Positions 8,755 through 18,194 of a stretch of DNA of 64,000 nucleotides are shown one piece after another. How positions within the stretch are numbered: the stretch's first letter is position 1; each line of letters starts with the position of its first letter. This DNA comes from an uncultured bacterium (GTDB taxonomy: Bacteria > Bacillota_I > Bacilli_A > RF39 > UBA660), in assembly GCA_959020415.1 (NCBI GenBank), contig CAUERX010000001.1, positions 1-64,000 on the forward strand, read 5' to 3'. The translations under genes were made by a program, and so were the position numbers. The notes under the pieces were generated by a model, which was not told the origin of the DNA, did not search any database, and saw only the letters and a program-made list of their open reading frames with translations.

Positions 8755-8871
8755 GAAGGTTTTCCTTCTTTTTCTTTACACTTTTTTCTACTATTTTTGA
8801 TAAAATCGACTAAAACGAGAAATACTTTGGTATAATATAATTGGATTATTCTAGATAGAAGGTGGTTTTAG

Positions 8872-9501
8872 ATGCCAGAAAATAAATATCGAGTAGTAAT
8901 GAATGGTAGTACTTATGATATAACTGAAGATGGTGTTTCTTACAAGGTTGTTAAAGATAATAAACCATATGGTAGTATAGATCTTAGAACAGCGTCAAAA
9001 GAAGCAATTACGGCTTTTCAATTGGGCATCTTTTTTGGTACATCACAGGTGTTAGATAGAATGCAAGAACAGACTGCAAACAATCAAGTAAATCAATATG
9101 GTCAACCAATGCCACAATATTATCCACCCAATTATGTACCAAATGTCCCTAACCCTAACTATCAACAAGGTCAGGCTAATTCACAAGGCTATTATCAAAT
9201 TCCAGTGGGAAATATGCCGCAAAATTATCCACCAGTGCAGCCAACGCCATATCAGGCTGAAACCGCTCAGTCAAATGGTCAAGGCATGAATCAAGGGGCT
9301 TCTAACAAGACGCTTACCTTGGGAAACGGGCATTCTATTATTGGGAATGAACCTGGGACTAATGCGGCAAATAATAATTGGACGCAAGGCGGATTTGCTA
9401 ATAAATTGATTATGTCATTAATCGTGGGTTTTGGTTTAGGGGTAATTACAACAGCAATTTATATTTTCATGAATTTAGGAAAAGTTACAATTAATTTTTA
9501 A
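8872..9501 (+). CDS. tail-anchored Pro/Gln/Asn-rich protein of unknown function
   Basis: 209 aa. Three parts: a folded N-terminal region of about 60 aa (KYRVVMNGSTYDITEDGVSY...), a disordered Gln/Asn/Pro/Tyr-rich middle (about 65-150, with repeated PQYYPP / PNYVPN / QNYPP-like motifs), and a C-terminal transmembrane helix (KLIMSLIVGFGLGVITTAIY). The N-terminal part should be cytosolic with a membrane tail anchor. No family recognised. Good AGAAGGTGG ribosome binding site. Confidence 0.6.
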   Translation: MPENKYRVVMNGSTYDITEDGVSYKVVKDNKPYGSIDLRTASKEAITAFQLGIFFGTSQVLDRMQEQTANNQVNQYGQPMPQYYPPNYVPNVPNPNYQQGQANSQGYYQIPVGNMPQNYPPVQPTPYQAETAQSNGQGMNQGASNKTLTLGNGHSIIGNEPGTNAANNNWTQGGFANKLIMSLIVGFGLGVITTAIYIFMNLGKVTINF

Positions 9502-9662
9502 TTTAAAAGGATTTTAACCATCGATAGGGTATATTTACTCTAGAGGTGGTTTTTTTGTATGTTTCAAAATTAGAAATGAATCTAATAAAAGCCAGACAAA
9601 CTAAAAAGAGTTTGTGGAAAATGTTTTTTAGAAAAAGTTTTGCTGTGGAAAGGTGGGTTGCT

Positions 9663-11282
9663 GTGAATAATCGGGCATATATTAAAACAACTTTGGCTGA
9701 AAATAAAAATTTTTTAGATAATATCAATGGCTATAGTTTGGATTCGGTTCAAAGAGAAATTATAGTATCAGAGGAAGATAGTACATTAGTTATTGCTGGA
9801 GCAGGGAGTGGTAAAAGTTTAACGATTGTAGGAAGAATTTTATATTTAATTAAAAATGGGGTGTTGCTACGAGATATTTTAGTTATTTCATTTACTAATG
9901 AAGCTAGTAATAATTTAAAAAAATGTTTACTTAAATGTGGGGTTAAAATGGAAATTATGACGTTTCATAAGTTGGGCCGAAGAATTCTCAAGGAAAATGG
10001 ATACAGTGTTAATTTAGTAGATGATTCTCTTTTGAAAAATACGGTGATTAAGCACATAGAAAATTGTCAATCATTAGATGTTTTACTTCCTGAGATGAAC
10101 TTTATAACGCTTGGAGATGATGAGCTTTTAGATTTAAAAAGAGTGATTATTTTAAATAGCGATGAGGTTAAGGCTTTAGAACGATTGCTTATAACGTTTA
10201 TTAATCTTTTTAAAGGGGGAAATTTTAAGGTTTTGGATTTTGATACTTTCTTAAAATTAAGCAATAAGGAGGAAGGGTATAAACAAGATAAACACAAAGC
10301 TTTTCTTGTTTTAGCTAAAACAATATATTTGGATTATGTTTATTTGCTTGAAAAAAACAACAAAATTGATTATCATGATATGATTAATAAAAGCATAGAA
10401 GTGGTGAAAAGCAAAATGTTACATAACTATAGACATATGATTATTGATGAATTTCAGGATACATCACCTTCCAAGTGTGAACTTCTAAAAGAAATAAAAA
10501 AAGTTACTGGCGCCAAATTATTAGCTGTTGGTGATGATTTTCAAAGTATTTATCGTTTTATGGGAACTGATTTAAATGTATTTACTAATTTTAATGATCA
10601 TTTTCCTTTTTCCAAAGTTTTTATGCTTGAAAAAACATATCGTAATTCTAGGGAGCTTTTAGATATTACTAGTAAGTTTATTTTGAAAAATAAGAAGCAG
10701 ATTTATAAAAAGTTATATTCAGATAAAAATAATGATAATCCCATTTATATTTATTATTATGATAACGATATTAATAGGGCATTTAAGAATGTTGTGGAAA
10801 AAATATCTGATGATGATATTTTAATAATTGGAAGGAATAATAAAGATTTGAATGAATTGCAATTTAAAAACAAAACATTTAGATATATGACAGTACATAA
10901 ATCAAAGGGCCTGGAGGCAGGAAATGTAATTATCGTAGGTCTTGAGGATCGGCTTACTGGTTTTCCTAATAAAATAATTAATGATGATGTACTTAAATAT
11001 GTTATAGACTTAAATGAAAGTTATCCTTATGAAGAAGAGCGCCGACTTTTTTATGTGGCACTTACGAGAACTAAAAACTCTAATTATTTATTAGTAAATC
11101 GTAAGCATCCGTCAGTGTTTGTTTTAGAGTTACTTAAAGATAATAAGAATATTAAAATTATGAATAATGATTTTACTTGTCCTTTATGTGGTGGAAAACT
11201 AATAATTAGAACTTCTAAATACGGAATATTTTACGGTTGCGAAAATTATCCTAAGTGTAGGTATACAAGAAATGTTGATTAA
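9663..11282 (+). CDS. UvrD/Rep-like superfamily 1 helicase with C-terminal zinc finger
   Basis: 539 aa if started at GTG 9663, chosen for AGGTGG (9651-9656) 6 nt upstream; a second good option is TTG 9555, 5 nt after AGGTGG at 9544, adding 36 aa. Motifs: Walker A 'AGAGSGKS', Walker B 'IIDEFQDTSPSK', 'VGDDFQSIYRFMG', 'EKTYRNS', 'MTVHKSKGLEAGNVII', and 'LFYVALTRTKNS'. The C terminus (CPLCGGKLII...YGCENYPKC) is a topoisomerase-type C4 zinc finger with four Cys. It is shorter than UvrD/PcrA (about 720 aa), with reduced 2B-type insertions. Likely an ATP-dependent 3'-5' DNA helicase in repair; the partner is unknown. Confidence 0.8.
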   Translation: MNNRAYIKTTLAENKNFLDNINGYSLDSVQREIIVSEEDSTLVIAGAGSGKSLTIVGRILYLIKNGVLLRDILVISFTNEASNNLKKCLLKCGVKMEIMTFHKLGRRILKENGYSVNLVDDSLLKNTVIKHIENCQSLDVLLPEMNFITLGDDELLDLKRVIILNSDEVKALERLLITFINLFKGGNFKVLDFDTFLKLSNKEEGYKQDKHKAFLVLAKTIYLDYVYLLEKNNKIDYHDMINKSIEVVKSKMLHNYRHMIIDEFQDTSPSKCELLKEIKKVTGAKLLAVGDDFQSIYRFMGTDLNVFTNFNDHFPFSKVFMLEKTYRNSRELLDITSKFILKNKKQIYKKLYSDKNNDNPIYIYYYDNDINRAFKNVVEKISDDDILIIGRNNKDLNELQFKNKTFRYMTVHKSKGLEAGNVIIVGLEDRLTGFPNKIINDDVLKYVIDLNESYPYEEERRLFYVALTRTKNSNYLLVNRKHPSVFVLELLKDNKNIKIMNNDFTCPLCGGKLIIRTSKYGIFYGCENYPKCRYTRNVD

Positions 11283-11412
11283 AAAATGTTCTTTTCATTT
11301 GCCGTTTTGGCAATATTTTACATAAATGTTGGTTTACATGAGCTCTATTATCTTTCTTTTTTATTACCTTTTAATGTTTAATATTATGAGTTTGTTGTTT
11401 TAGAATTATAAA

Positions 11413-11435
11413 CACTAAAAATTTAGTGCTTTTTT
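11413..11435 (+). terminator. intrinsic terminator after the helicase gene
   Basis: CACTAA / TTAGTG stem (11413-11428) with 4-nt loop and T6. It lies directly before the tetR promoter. Confidence 0.6.
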
Positions 11436-11436
11436 G

Positions 11437-11465
11437 TTGACATTTGATATAATTTGTCATATACT
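11437..11465 (+). promoter_or_regulatory. tetR-yhgE promoter
   Basis: TTGACA at 11437-11442, 17-nt spacer, TATACT at 11460-11465. The transcription start would fall just before or within the AGTATACT repeats at 11471-11499. Confidence 0.65.
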
Positions 11466-11470
11466 ATACC

Positions 11471-11499
11471 AGTATACTTTTTTAGTATATCAGTATACT
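11471..11499 (+). promoter_or_regulatory. probable TetR autoregulatory operator
   Basis: Two perfect 8-bp palindromes AGTATACT (11471-11478 and 11492-11499) spaced 21 bp centre to centre (two helical turns), with a related AGTATAT between them. They lie between the -10 and the GTG start of the TetR gene, the usual place for a TetR self-repression site. Confidence 0.5.
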
Positions 11500-11514
11500 T
11501 TAGGAGGTGCACTG

Positions 11515-12072
11515 GTGAAAAGTAAAAAAGAGCAAGTAATCGAAGCGGCTAGAGAATTATTTAGTCATTATGGATATCGCAAAGTTAGTATGGATGAAAT
11601 TGCTAAAAAATCTGGAGTTACTAAAAGAACGATTTATACTTACTTCAAAGATAAGAATGATTTAATTAAATATTTTTTATATGATGAACTTAGAAAAATG
11701 AAGGAACTATCTAATGCTATTGATAAAAAGAATATATCATTTGATAGTAAGATTTACGAACTTATTATTAAACTTATGGAATATCGAAATAATTCAAAAT
11801 TGTTAATGGCTTTTTCTAAAGAATCAGGTGGCAATTTTGAAATTGCTGATGAATGCGCACAGACTTTGAATACGATGGTTCAAGATGAACTTAAGATGAA
11901 GCTAGAAAAGGCAATTATTGATGGGTATATCAAAGAATGTGACACAGAAATTGTATCGTTTTTAATTTATAAAATTTATGTGGCTTTGATGTTTGAACTA
12001 GATAAGCCAATCGATAAAAAAGAGGCTACTGAAAATATTATGAATATTTTAAGGGCTTGGTTATTTAAGTAG
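11515..12072 (+). CDS. TetR/AcrR-family transcriptional regulator
   Basis: 185 aa from GTG 11515, chosen because TAGGAGGTG is 6 nt upstream and the promoter and operator lie between this codon and the first possible start of the open frame. The N-terminal TetR HTH is textbook: 'KEQVIEAARELFSHYGYRKVSMDEIAKKSGVTKRTIYTYFKDKNDLIKYF'-like, split here as residues about 5-55. The C-terminal ligand domain is helical and divergent. It probably represses its own operon with the YhgE/Pip membrane protein 13 bp downstream, whose substrate would be the inducer. The ligand is unknown. Confidence 0.85.
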   Translation: MKSKKEQVIEAARELFSHYGYRKVSMDEIAKKSGVTKRTIYTYFKDKNDLIKYFLYDELRKMKELSNAIDKKNISFDSKIYELIIKLMEYRNNSKLLMAFSKESGGNFEIADECAQTLNTMVQDELKMKLEKAIIDGYIKECDTEIVSFLIYKIYVALMFELDKPIDKKEATENIMNILRAWLFK

Positions 12073-12085
12073 GGGGGAATAGAGA

Positions 12086-14167
12086 ATGCAAAAACCAAAA
12101 CGTGATAGTAAAAAAATGAAATTACTAGTAATTTTAGGTATTGTTATTTTACCGCTAGTATATAGTTTATTTTATTTAAAAGGATTTTGGGATCCATATA
12201 ATTCTTTAAATAATGTACCAGTGGCATTAGTTAACTTAGATGAGTGTAGTGAAAATTGTAAAGGCGATGAATTAATTAAGACCTTAAAAGAAAAAGATGT
12301 TTTTGATTTTAAGGTTGTTGATGAGGAAAAAGCCGATAAGGGTTTAGTTGATAAGGATTATTATGCGGTAATTAAAATCCCAAAAGATTTTACTAGTTCA
12401 CTTGAAAAAGCTGCTAGTAAAGATAGACAACAAACAACTATTACTTATATGCCAAATACTAAAACTAGTTATTTAGCGTCACAGATTATTGGGACGGCGG
12501 TTAAGGAAGTAGAAACAGAATTACATGCTGAGGTTACGAAAGAAATAGTTGGAACTTTAACTGATAATTTACAAAATGTACCTTCACAAACTAAGCAGAT
12601 AAGTGATGCTTTAGGCACTATTCATTCAGGGACGAATGAATTAAATTCTGGGGCATATGAATTGAAAGGTGGATTAAACACTTTATCCACTAGTTATAAA
12701 GATTTTAATAATGGTGTGGAAAAGTTAGCTACAGGAGCTCAAAAGCTATATAGTTCTTATGGTGAATTAAATGGTGGATTAGAGAATGCTTATAGTGGGG
12801 CTAAGGAATTAAAAGATAAGACAGAATCTTTACCTACCTTAGTTAGTAAGGTTTCTGATTTGAAAACAGGTAGCGACGATTTTACAGCTAAGCTTGGTAC
12901 ATACAAAACTAAGTCAGATGATATGATTGATAAGGCTAATTTAGCGTATAATCAAATTATTAATTATGTCGAAAGTCATCCTGAGGTTCAAAGTGATGTT
13001 TCACTTATGACCGCTTATCAGATTGCAAAAGGTTACACAACTGCGGATGCAACGGGGTATAGTGGTTTAGCGCAAATTAAAGCTGGAACAGCTGGACTTG
13101 TAAGTGGTAATGGGTTAGTTAATGGTGGAATTAATTTAATGGCTACGCAGGCTTCAAGTTTAACAGAATTAAAAGGTGGCATTGATAGTTTAGAATCTGG
13201 ATTATTAAAATTGAAAAATGGTTCAAGTTCTGTTTATAGTGGAATTGATGAGCTTAATAATGGTTTATCAAGTTTGAATACTAATTCGGCTAAAATTAGT
13301 AGTGGATTAGGTAGCGCTGATAGTGGAGCTACGACTTTAGCTAGTGGCATGGTAACTTTAAATAATGGGGTAAATACAGCTAAAGAAACGGTTGATAATA
13401 AAATTGTGGAAACCAAAAATTCAACTGATGAGCTTGATGGTTTAGCTGAATATGCTAGTAAACCAATTAAAATTAATGAAGAAGATTATGGTGATGTTAA
13501 GACTTATGGGACATTCTTTTCTCCATACTTTATGTCTTTATCTTTATGGATCGGTGGTATTTTAATTTTAATGGGATTATATTATGATCCTGATAAGAGA
13601 TTTAAAGTTTTAGGCCGTCGCAGTGAAAATCGTGGAGTGCGTTTAGTATTATATAATGTAATCGGCATTGTTCAAGCTATTTTATTAGCGTTTGTATTAC
13701 AATTGTTATTAGGATTTGAAGTGACAAATTTATTTGTTTATTATGGATCGTGTATTTTAATATCAGAAGCATTTTTAGCAATTATTATGTTTTTATTCTT
13801 TAATTTCCAAGATGTTGGTAAATTTTTAGCTTTAGTATTCTTAGTTTTACAACTTGCTTCTTGCGGTGGGACATTCCCAGTTCAAACTGAGCCAGGAATA
13901 TATCAAGCTGTTTATCCATTTATGCCGATGACTTATTCAGTTGATTTATTAAGAGAGTCATTTGTTAGTATAAATAGTAATTTCTTGATAAAAGATATTA
14001 GTATTTTAATTGGTATTTTAGTTGTATTTAATGCGCTTACTTTAATTACTAGTATTTTAAAGAGTAAAAAAGAAAAGAAACTGCAAGATAATGAAATAGC
14101 AATTAATAACGATAAAATCGTTAAAAAAGTTAGTAAAAATTCAAAAAATAAAAAAGAGAATAAGTAA
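12086..14167 (+). CDS. YhgE/Pip-family membrane protein (ABC-2 fold)
   Basis: 693 aa. One N-terminal transmembrane helix (LLVILGIVILPLVYSLFYL), a long extracellular helical region with many 'SGAxELxxGLxxL' / 'LxNGLSSL' repeats (residues about 165-460) that predict a coiled-coil stalk, and a C-terminal block of about five or six membrane helices (about 480-665) of the ABC-2 permease type. This is the YhgE/phage-infection-protein layout; relatives are linked to export of lipids, toxins or drugs. No ATPase gene is adjacent, which is normal for the family. Controlled with the upstream TetR gene. The highly charged C-terminal Lys/Glu/Asn tail is cytosolic. Confidence 0.85.
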   Translation: MQKPKRDSKKMKLLVILGIVILPLVYSLFYLKGFWDPYNSLNNVPVALVNLDECSENCKGDELIKTLKEKDVFDFKVVDEEKADKGLVDKDYYAVIKIPKDFTSSLEKAASKDRQQTTITYMPNTKTSYLASQIIGTAVKEVETELHAEVTKEIVGTLTDNLQNVPSQTKQISDALGTIHSGTNELNSGAYELKGGLNTLSTSYKDFNNGVEKLATGAQKLYSSYGELNGGLENAYSGAKELKDKTESLPTLVSKVSDLKTGSDDFTAKLGTYKTKSDDMIDKANLAYNQIINYVESHPEVQSDVSLMTAYQIAKGYTTADATGYSGLAQIKAGTAGLVSGNGLVNGGINLMATQASSLTELKGGIDSLESGLLKLKNGSSSVYSGIDELNNGLSSLNTNSAKISSGLGSADSGATTLASGMVTLNNGVNTAKETVDNKIVETKNSTDELDGLAEYASKPIKINEEDYGDVKTYGTFFSPYFMSLSLWIGGILILMGLYYDPDKRFKVLGRRSENRGVRLVLYNVIGIVQAILLAFVLQLLLGFEVTNLFVYYGSCILISEAFLAIIMFLFFNFQDVGKFLALVFLVLQLASCGGTFPVQTEPGIYQAVYPFMPMTYSVDLLRESFVSINSNFLIKDISILIGILVVFNALTLITSILKSKKEKKLQDNEIAINNDKIVKKVSKNSKNKKENK

Positions 14168-14193
14168 AAAAATTCTCTTTTTTTCTGAAATCA

Positions 14194-14224
14194 TTGACAT
14201 AAATGGGTATCTAGATGGTATAAT
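14194..14224 (+). promoter_or_regulatory. extended -10 promoter of the small HTH gene
   Basis: TTGACA at 14194-14199, a long 19-nt spacer, TGG-TATAAT with the -10 at 14219-14224. The extended -10 makes it credible despite the spacer. It favours the GTG at 14249 over the one at 14237 as start. Confidence 0.5.
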
Positions 14225-14248
14225 AGGACTGATTGTGTGGGTGGTATT

Positions 14249-14575
14249 GTGGACAAGAAAGAAATGGCTGTAAAGCTAATTCAGGACAAACTAGAAGATA
14301 AAACGTTTTTAACGTACAAAGAAATAGCAGAAATTACGGGTTATCATCCCAAATATATTTTAAAATTAAAAAAAGAAGTAGTAGATGGAACAGTTAGTTT
14401 GGTGCACGGAAATAAAAATAGAGTACCAGTTAACGTAATGAGTGAAGAGGAAAAACAATATATCATTTCACTTTATAAAAAGAGTAATGTCAGTATAAGA
14501 AAATTTTGTAATTTTTACAATCGTCGTAGTTATTCTTGTATTTATAATTTGTTGAAAGAAAATGGCTTAATTTAG
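14249..14575 (+). CDS. small HTH protein resembling the N-terminal part of a transposase
   Basis: 108 aa from GTG 14249 (GGTGG 4-5 nt upstream). Two HTH-like segments: 'FLTYKEIAEITGYHPKYILKLKKEV' and 'VSIRKFCNFYNRRSYSCIYNLLKENGLI', separated by 'SLVHGNKNRVPVN'. The order HTH, H-G-N-(R/K)-x-R-x-P, then 'IISLYKKSN' and a second HTH matches the DNA-binding half of IS1202/ISNCY-type transposases, but there is no DDE catalytic domain afterwards: the gene ends cleanly at TAG. It is either a domesticated DNA-binding protein or a truncated transposase; the clean promoter and stop favour the first slightly. Confidence 0.5.
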   Translation: MDKKEMAVKLIQDKLEDKTFLTYKEIAEITGYHPKYILKLKKEVVDGTVSLVHGNKNRVPVNVMSEEEKQYIISLYKKSNVSIRKFCNFYNRRSYSCIYNLLKENGLI

Positions 14576-14638
14576 CTGTTTTTTTGATTTGACAAAAAGA
14601 TTTAATTAATACAATAAAACAATATGAAGATTTAAGGC

Positions 14639-14668
14639 AAAACAACAAATAATGGTTGTTTTTTTTGT
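14639..14668 (+). terminator. intrinsic terminator
   Basis: AAAACAAC (14639-14646), 8-nt loop, GTTGTTTT (14655-14662), T run to 14668. Ends the small HTH transcript before the P-type ATPase. Confidence 0.65.
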
Positions 14669-14727
14669 CGAACTGTTAATGTTCTATATGGCTCTTATGG
14701 TTAGTAAATTATTCATAGGAGGTGCCT

Positions 14728-17307
14728 ATGAAAACAGGATTAACAGATGAAGAGGTTGTAATTGCACGTAAGACACATGGAACAAATGAAATTGCGATGG
14801 GAAAAAGGGAGAGTTTTCTGCGTCATTTATTATCGACGCTTGGGGACCCAATTATTAAAATATTGCTTATTGCATTAGCAGTTAAAACTTTATTTTTAAT
14901 TCAGGATTTTGATTGGTATGAGACTGTAGGAATTGTTATTGCAATTTTTCTGGCATCGTTTATTTCAACGATTTCAGAATATGGCAGTGAAAAGGCATTT
15001 GATAAATTACAAGAAGATGCATCTAAGATAAAAAGCCGAGTTAAACGTAATAATCAAATAGCAGAAATTGATATCAATGATATAGTTGTTGGTGATATTG
15101 TAAGTTTAGAGTCCGGTGATCAAATTCCAGCAGATGGAAAGTTAATAAGCGGACATTTGCAAGTGAATGAATCTAATTTAAATGGTGAAATGAAGGAAAT
15201 TGAGAAGAAGGGTGGAAGCGCTGTATATCGTTCGACTGTTGTTTACTCTGGTGAAGGGTTAATGCTTGTGGAAAAGGTTGGGAATGCCACTTTTTATGGA
15301 GCTTTAGCTAAAGAGGTAAATGAAAAGAAGCCTATTAGTCCACTTAAAATGAGACTTACTCACTTAGCTAAGCAGATTAGCAAGATGGGGTACATCGGAG
15401 CGGCTTTAGTAACAATTTCATATTTATTTTCTGTTTTAGTTTTAGATAATGATTTTGATATGGCATTAATCAAGGAAACGGTAACAAATTTTCCATTGAT
15501 GTTTGGCTATTTATTACATGCATTAACTTTAAGTGTAACAATTATTGTCGTAGCGGTTCCAGAGGGGCTGCCAATGATGATTACATTAGTTCTTTCATCT
15601 AATATGAAGAGAATGCTTAAGAGTAATGTTTTAGTTAGAAAATTAATGGGGATAGAAACTGCTGGAAATATTAACATTTTGTTTACCGATAAAACGGGAA
15701 CAATCACTAAAGGTAAATTAGAAGTGATTGGTATTAGTGATCCCAAGGGAAAAATTTATCATGACGAAGAAGAGTTAAAAGAAAATATGGAATTTTATCA
15801 ACAGGCGAAAATATCTTTAGTGGCTAACAATGCGAGTAATTATGATGCTAATGGCGGAGTAATTGGTGGGAATATTACAGATAGGGCATTATTGAGCTTT
15901 TTCCACAGTAAAAGTCCAAATTTTACAAAAATTGATACAACACCTTTTTCAAGTGAGAAGAAGTATGCAGTAACTACAATTAAGTATCATGAGCGAAGAC
16001 TTAATTTAATTAAGGGAGCAACGGAGGTTATTTTAGATAAATGTACTCATTACTATGATAACGGGAAAAAGGTTGGATTATTTCATCAAGAAAGGATATA
16101 TAAACAAATTGAAGAGGCGACGTCTAGAGGAATAAGGGTTTTAGCATTTGCGACAATGGATGTTAAAGACAGACTTAGCCGAATGACATTAATTGGTCTC
16201 GTATATATTAAAGATGAGGTAAGGCCAGAGGCTATTGAAGGGCTTGATTTAATTAGAAAGGCTCATATTAATACAGTTATGATTACGGGAGATAATATTA
16301 AGACGGCGACATCAATTGGTAGGGAGGTTGGCTTATTAACAAGTAAAGATGACGTAGTTTTGACTAGTAGTGAATTACATAGAAAATCGGATGAGGAAGT
16401 TAAGGCATTATTACCACGATTAAAAATTATTGCGCGTTCATTGCCACAGGATAAAAGTCGTTTGGTTAAATTAGCTCAGGAAGCTGATTTAGTGGTTGGA
16501 ATGACAGGTGATGGGGTTAATGATGCACCAGCGCTTAAAAAAGCAGATGTAGGCTTCGCAATGGGGTCTGGTACTGAGGTGGCAAAAGAGGCTAGCGATA
16601 TTGTAATTTTAGATGATAATTTATTATCAATTTCTAATGCGGTATTATATGGTAGAACGATTTTTAAAAGTATTAGAAAATTTATTGTTTTTCAGCTTAC
16701 AGTTAATCTATGTGCGGTAAGTATATCTATTATTGGTCCGTTTATTGGAGTCGATACACCAGTTACGGTTATTCAAATGCTTTGGATTAATATGGTTATG
16801 GATACTTTAGCCGGAATAGCTTTCTCATTTGAGCCTGCGCTTAAAGAATATATGAACGAAAAGCCAAAGTGTAAAGATGAGATGATAATAAATGATTATA
16901 TGAAACAGGAGATATTTATTACAGGAACATTTTCGGCACTATTATGTATAATTTTCTTAAAGAGTCCATTTATCCACAGTATATTTGGTGATGGAAGTAC
17001 AGCTGATTTGATGACGGCATTCTTTGGATTATTTATATTTATTAGTATTTTTAATAGTTTCAATGCTAGAACGCATAGACTGAATTTACTCGCCCATATT
17101 TCAAAAAATAAAGTATTCTTAGTGGTAATATTATTTATACTAATCGTTCAAATATATTTAATTTATTATGGTGGTGATATGTTTAGAACATATGGACTTA
17201 CGATGTTTGAATTTGAAGTGATGGTATTACTGGCGTCATTAGTAATTCCAATAGATTGGATTAGAAAACTAATTTTACGAAAACGGGGAGAAATTGGTGG
17301 CGTCTGA
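14728..17307 (+). CDS. P-type calcium ATPase (PMCA/type IIB-like)
   Basis: 859 aa from ATG 14728 with AGGAGG (14717-14722) 5 nt upstream. Motifs: 'VVGDIVSLESGDQIPADG', 'NESNLNGE' actuator region (LTGE-like), membrane motif 'VPEGLP', phosphorylation site DKTGT (Asp321), 'ITGDNIKTA', and hinge 'TGDGVNDAPAL'. Membrane segments M1-M2, M3-M4 and the C-terminal M5-M10 are present. The PEGLP motif and overall length place it with bacterial PMCA-like Ca2+ pumps, which export Ca2+ at the plasma membrane by ATP hydrolysis. The actuator motif is NGE rather than TGE, a conservative change to note. Monocistronic between terminator 14639 and the promoter near 17331. Confidence 0.85.
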   Translation: MKTGLTDEEVVIARKTHGTNEIAMGKRESFLRHLLSTLGDPIIKILLIALAVKTLFLIQDFDWYETVGIVIAIFLASFISTISEYGSEKAFDKLQEDASKIKSRVKRNNQIAEIDINDIVVGDIVSLESGDQIPADGKLISGHLQVNESNLNGEMKEIEKKGGSAVYRSTVVYSGEGLMLVEKVGNATFYGALAKEVNEKKPISPLKMRLTHLAKQISKMGYIGAALVTISYLFSVLVLDNDFDMALIKETVTNFPLMFGYLLHALTLSVTIIVVAVPEGLPMMITLVLSSNMKRMLKSNVLVRKLMGIETAGNINILFTDKTGTITKGKLEVIGISDPKGKIYHDEEELKENMEFYQQAKISLVANNASNYDANGGVIGGNITDRALLSFFHSKSPNFTKIDTTPFSSEKKYAVTTIKYHERRLNLIKGATEVILDKCTHYYDNGKKVGLFHQERIYKQIEEATSRGIRVLAFATMDVKDRLSRMTLIGLVYIKDEVRPEAIEGLDLIRKAHINTVMITGDNIKTATSIGREVGLLTSKDDVVLTSSELHRKSDEEVKALLPRLKIIARSLPQDKSRLVKLAQEADLVVGMTGDGVNDAPALKKADVGFAMGSGTEVAKEASDIVILDDNLLSISNAVLYGRTIFKSIRKFIVFQLTVNLCAVSISIIGPFIGVDTPVTVIQMLWINMVMDTLAGIAFSFEPALKEYMNEKPKCKDEMIINDYMKQEIFITGTFSALLCIIFLKSPFIHSIFGDGSTADLMTAFFGLFIFISIFNSFNARTHRLNLLAHISKNKVFLVVILFILIVQIYLIYYGGDMFRTYGLTMFEFEVMVLLASLVIPIDWIRKLILRKRGEIGGV

Positions 17308-17361
17308 ATTTGCATTTTCTTCAATTTCTGTTATAATAAATGGCATAAATGAGGTGGTTAT

Positions 17362-17967
17362 ATGACTATTAAGAATTTTAGTTTAACTCAAAAGGCAGGA
17401 GCAGTGTTAACGTCATTTGCTTTGGTAACTACGTTAGTTGGTTGTGGTAATACAAAAAGCACTTCAGAAGAACCTGAAGTAGATACAGCGATAGGGGCTT
17501 CGACTGAGAAACCACAAATTGATTCAGAAGTTTTAGCTAGTCAAGAAGAGGCTTCTTCGGCGGTTGAATCTGCGGTTACTATAATGATCGAAAGTACTGA
17601 GGCTTTAGCAGAATCATCTGAAGAAGCTAAACAAACTGAATCATATCAAGCTGCTAAAGAAACGACGAAGCAAAATTTTGATGATTTGTTTGGTTTTCTG
17701 TTTCAAGATGAGGAAATTGCCGGTTATACTATATCGGAAGTTGGTAGAAATACTGTATCATTTTGTAAAGATGGTCTTGTTACTTTGGACGCATATATTG
17801 AATCTTATATACCAGAATATAAGGATAAGGCAAAAGAAAAACTTAAAAGTGCGGGTGTTTGGGTTGAGGATAAGTTAACTGACCTTGGAGCATGGGGAAT
17901 AAACAAAAGTAGTGAGTTAAAGGAAAAGACTTTGCAGAAATATTATGATAAATATGGGAATAATTAA
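17362..17967 (+). CDS. lipoprotein of unknown function
   Basis: 201 aa. A signal peptide ends in the lipobox LVGC (Cys near residue 29, followed by GN), so the protein should be lipid-anchored on the outer face of the membrane. After that comes a low-complexity acidic region (Glu/Ser/Ala-rich, about 30-100) and a mixed C-terminal part with amphipathic repeats resembling YtxH-like helices (KAKEKLKSAGVWVEDKL..., SSELKEKTLQKYYDK). No catalytic motif. TATAAT-like -10 upstream and GAGGTGG ribosome binding site. It lies just upstream of the agr region but is a separate transcript. Confidence 0.6.
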   Translation: MTIKNFSLTQKAGAVLTSFALVTTLVGCGNTKSTSEEPEVDTAIGASTEKPQIDSEVLASQEEASSAVESAVTIMIESTEALAESSEEAKQTESYQAAKETTKQNFDDLFGFLFQDEEIAGYTISEVGRNTVSFCKDGLVTLDAYIESYIPEYKDKAKEKLKSAGVWVEDKLTDLGAWGINKSSELKEKTLQKYYDKYGNN

Positions 17968-18135
17968 GTTATAATTATTATTCCAAAATTAGTTTGGATA
18001 TTTTATTACCATGACGCAGTAAAGGAAGAAAAGGTTAAAAAATATGGACAAAATTAATTTTGTTCATTTTTTTATTTTAAAGTTTTAAAAAAAAATTGGA
18101 ATTTTTTGTCAAAAATAGTGGAAAAATGTTTTTAA

Positions 18136-18147
18136 ATGTGGTATATT
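18136..18147 (+). promoter_or_regulatory. probable agrA-leader promoter (extended -10)
   Basis: TGG-TATATT with the -10 at 18142-18147; no good -35. The upstream sequence GGAAAAATGTT (18120-18130) resembles the repeats before agrB (GAAAATGTT, GGAAAATATGTT), so the promoter may need an activator. It would drive the 13-codon ORF and agrA. Confidence 0.4.
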
Positions 18148-18194
18148 GAAATAGCGGTAAACATATTGCAATTGAATATAGAAAGGTAACATTT

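Noticed and set aside
11448..11453. TATAAT as -10 for tetR
   Set aside because: It lies only 5 nt after TTGACA (11437-11442). TATACT at 11460-11465 has the correct 17-nt spacing to the same -35.
14589..14668. TTGACA plus TACAAT followed by a terminator, as a small RNA gene
   Set aside because: The spacer is only 15 nt and the transcript would be about 40 nt; the terminator is better explained as the end of the HTH gene.
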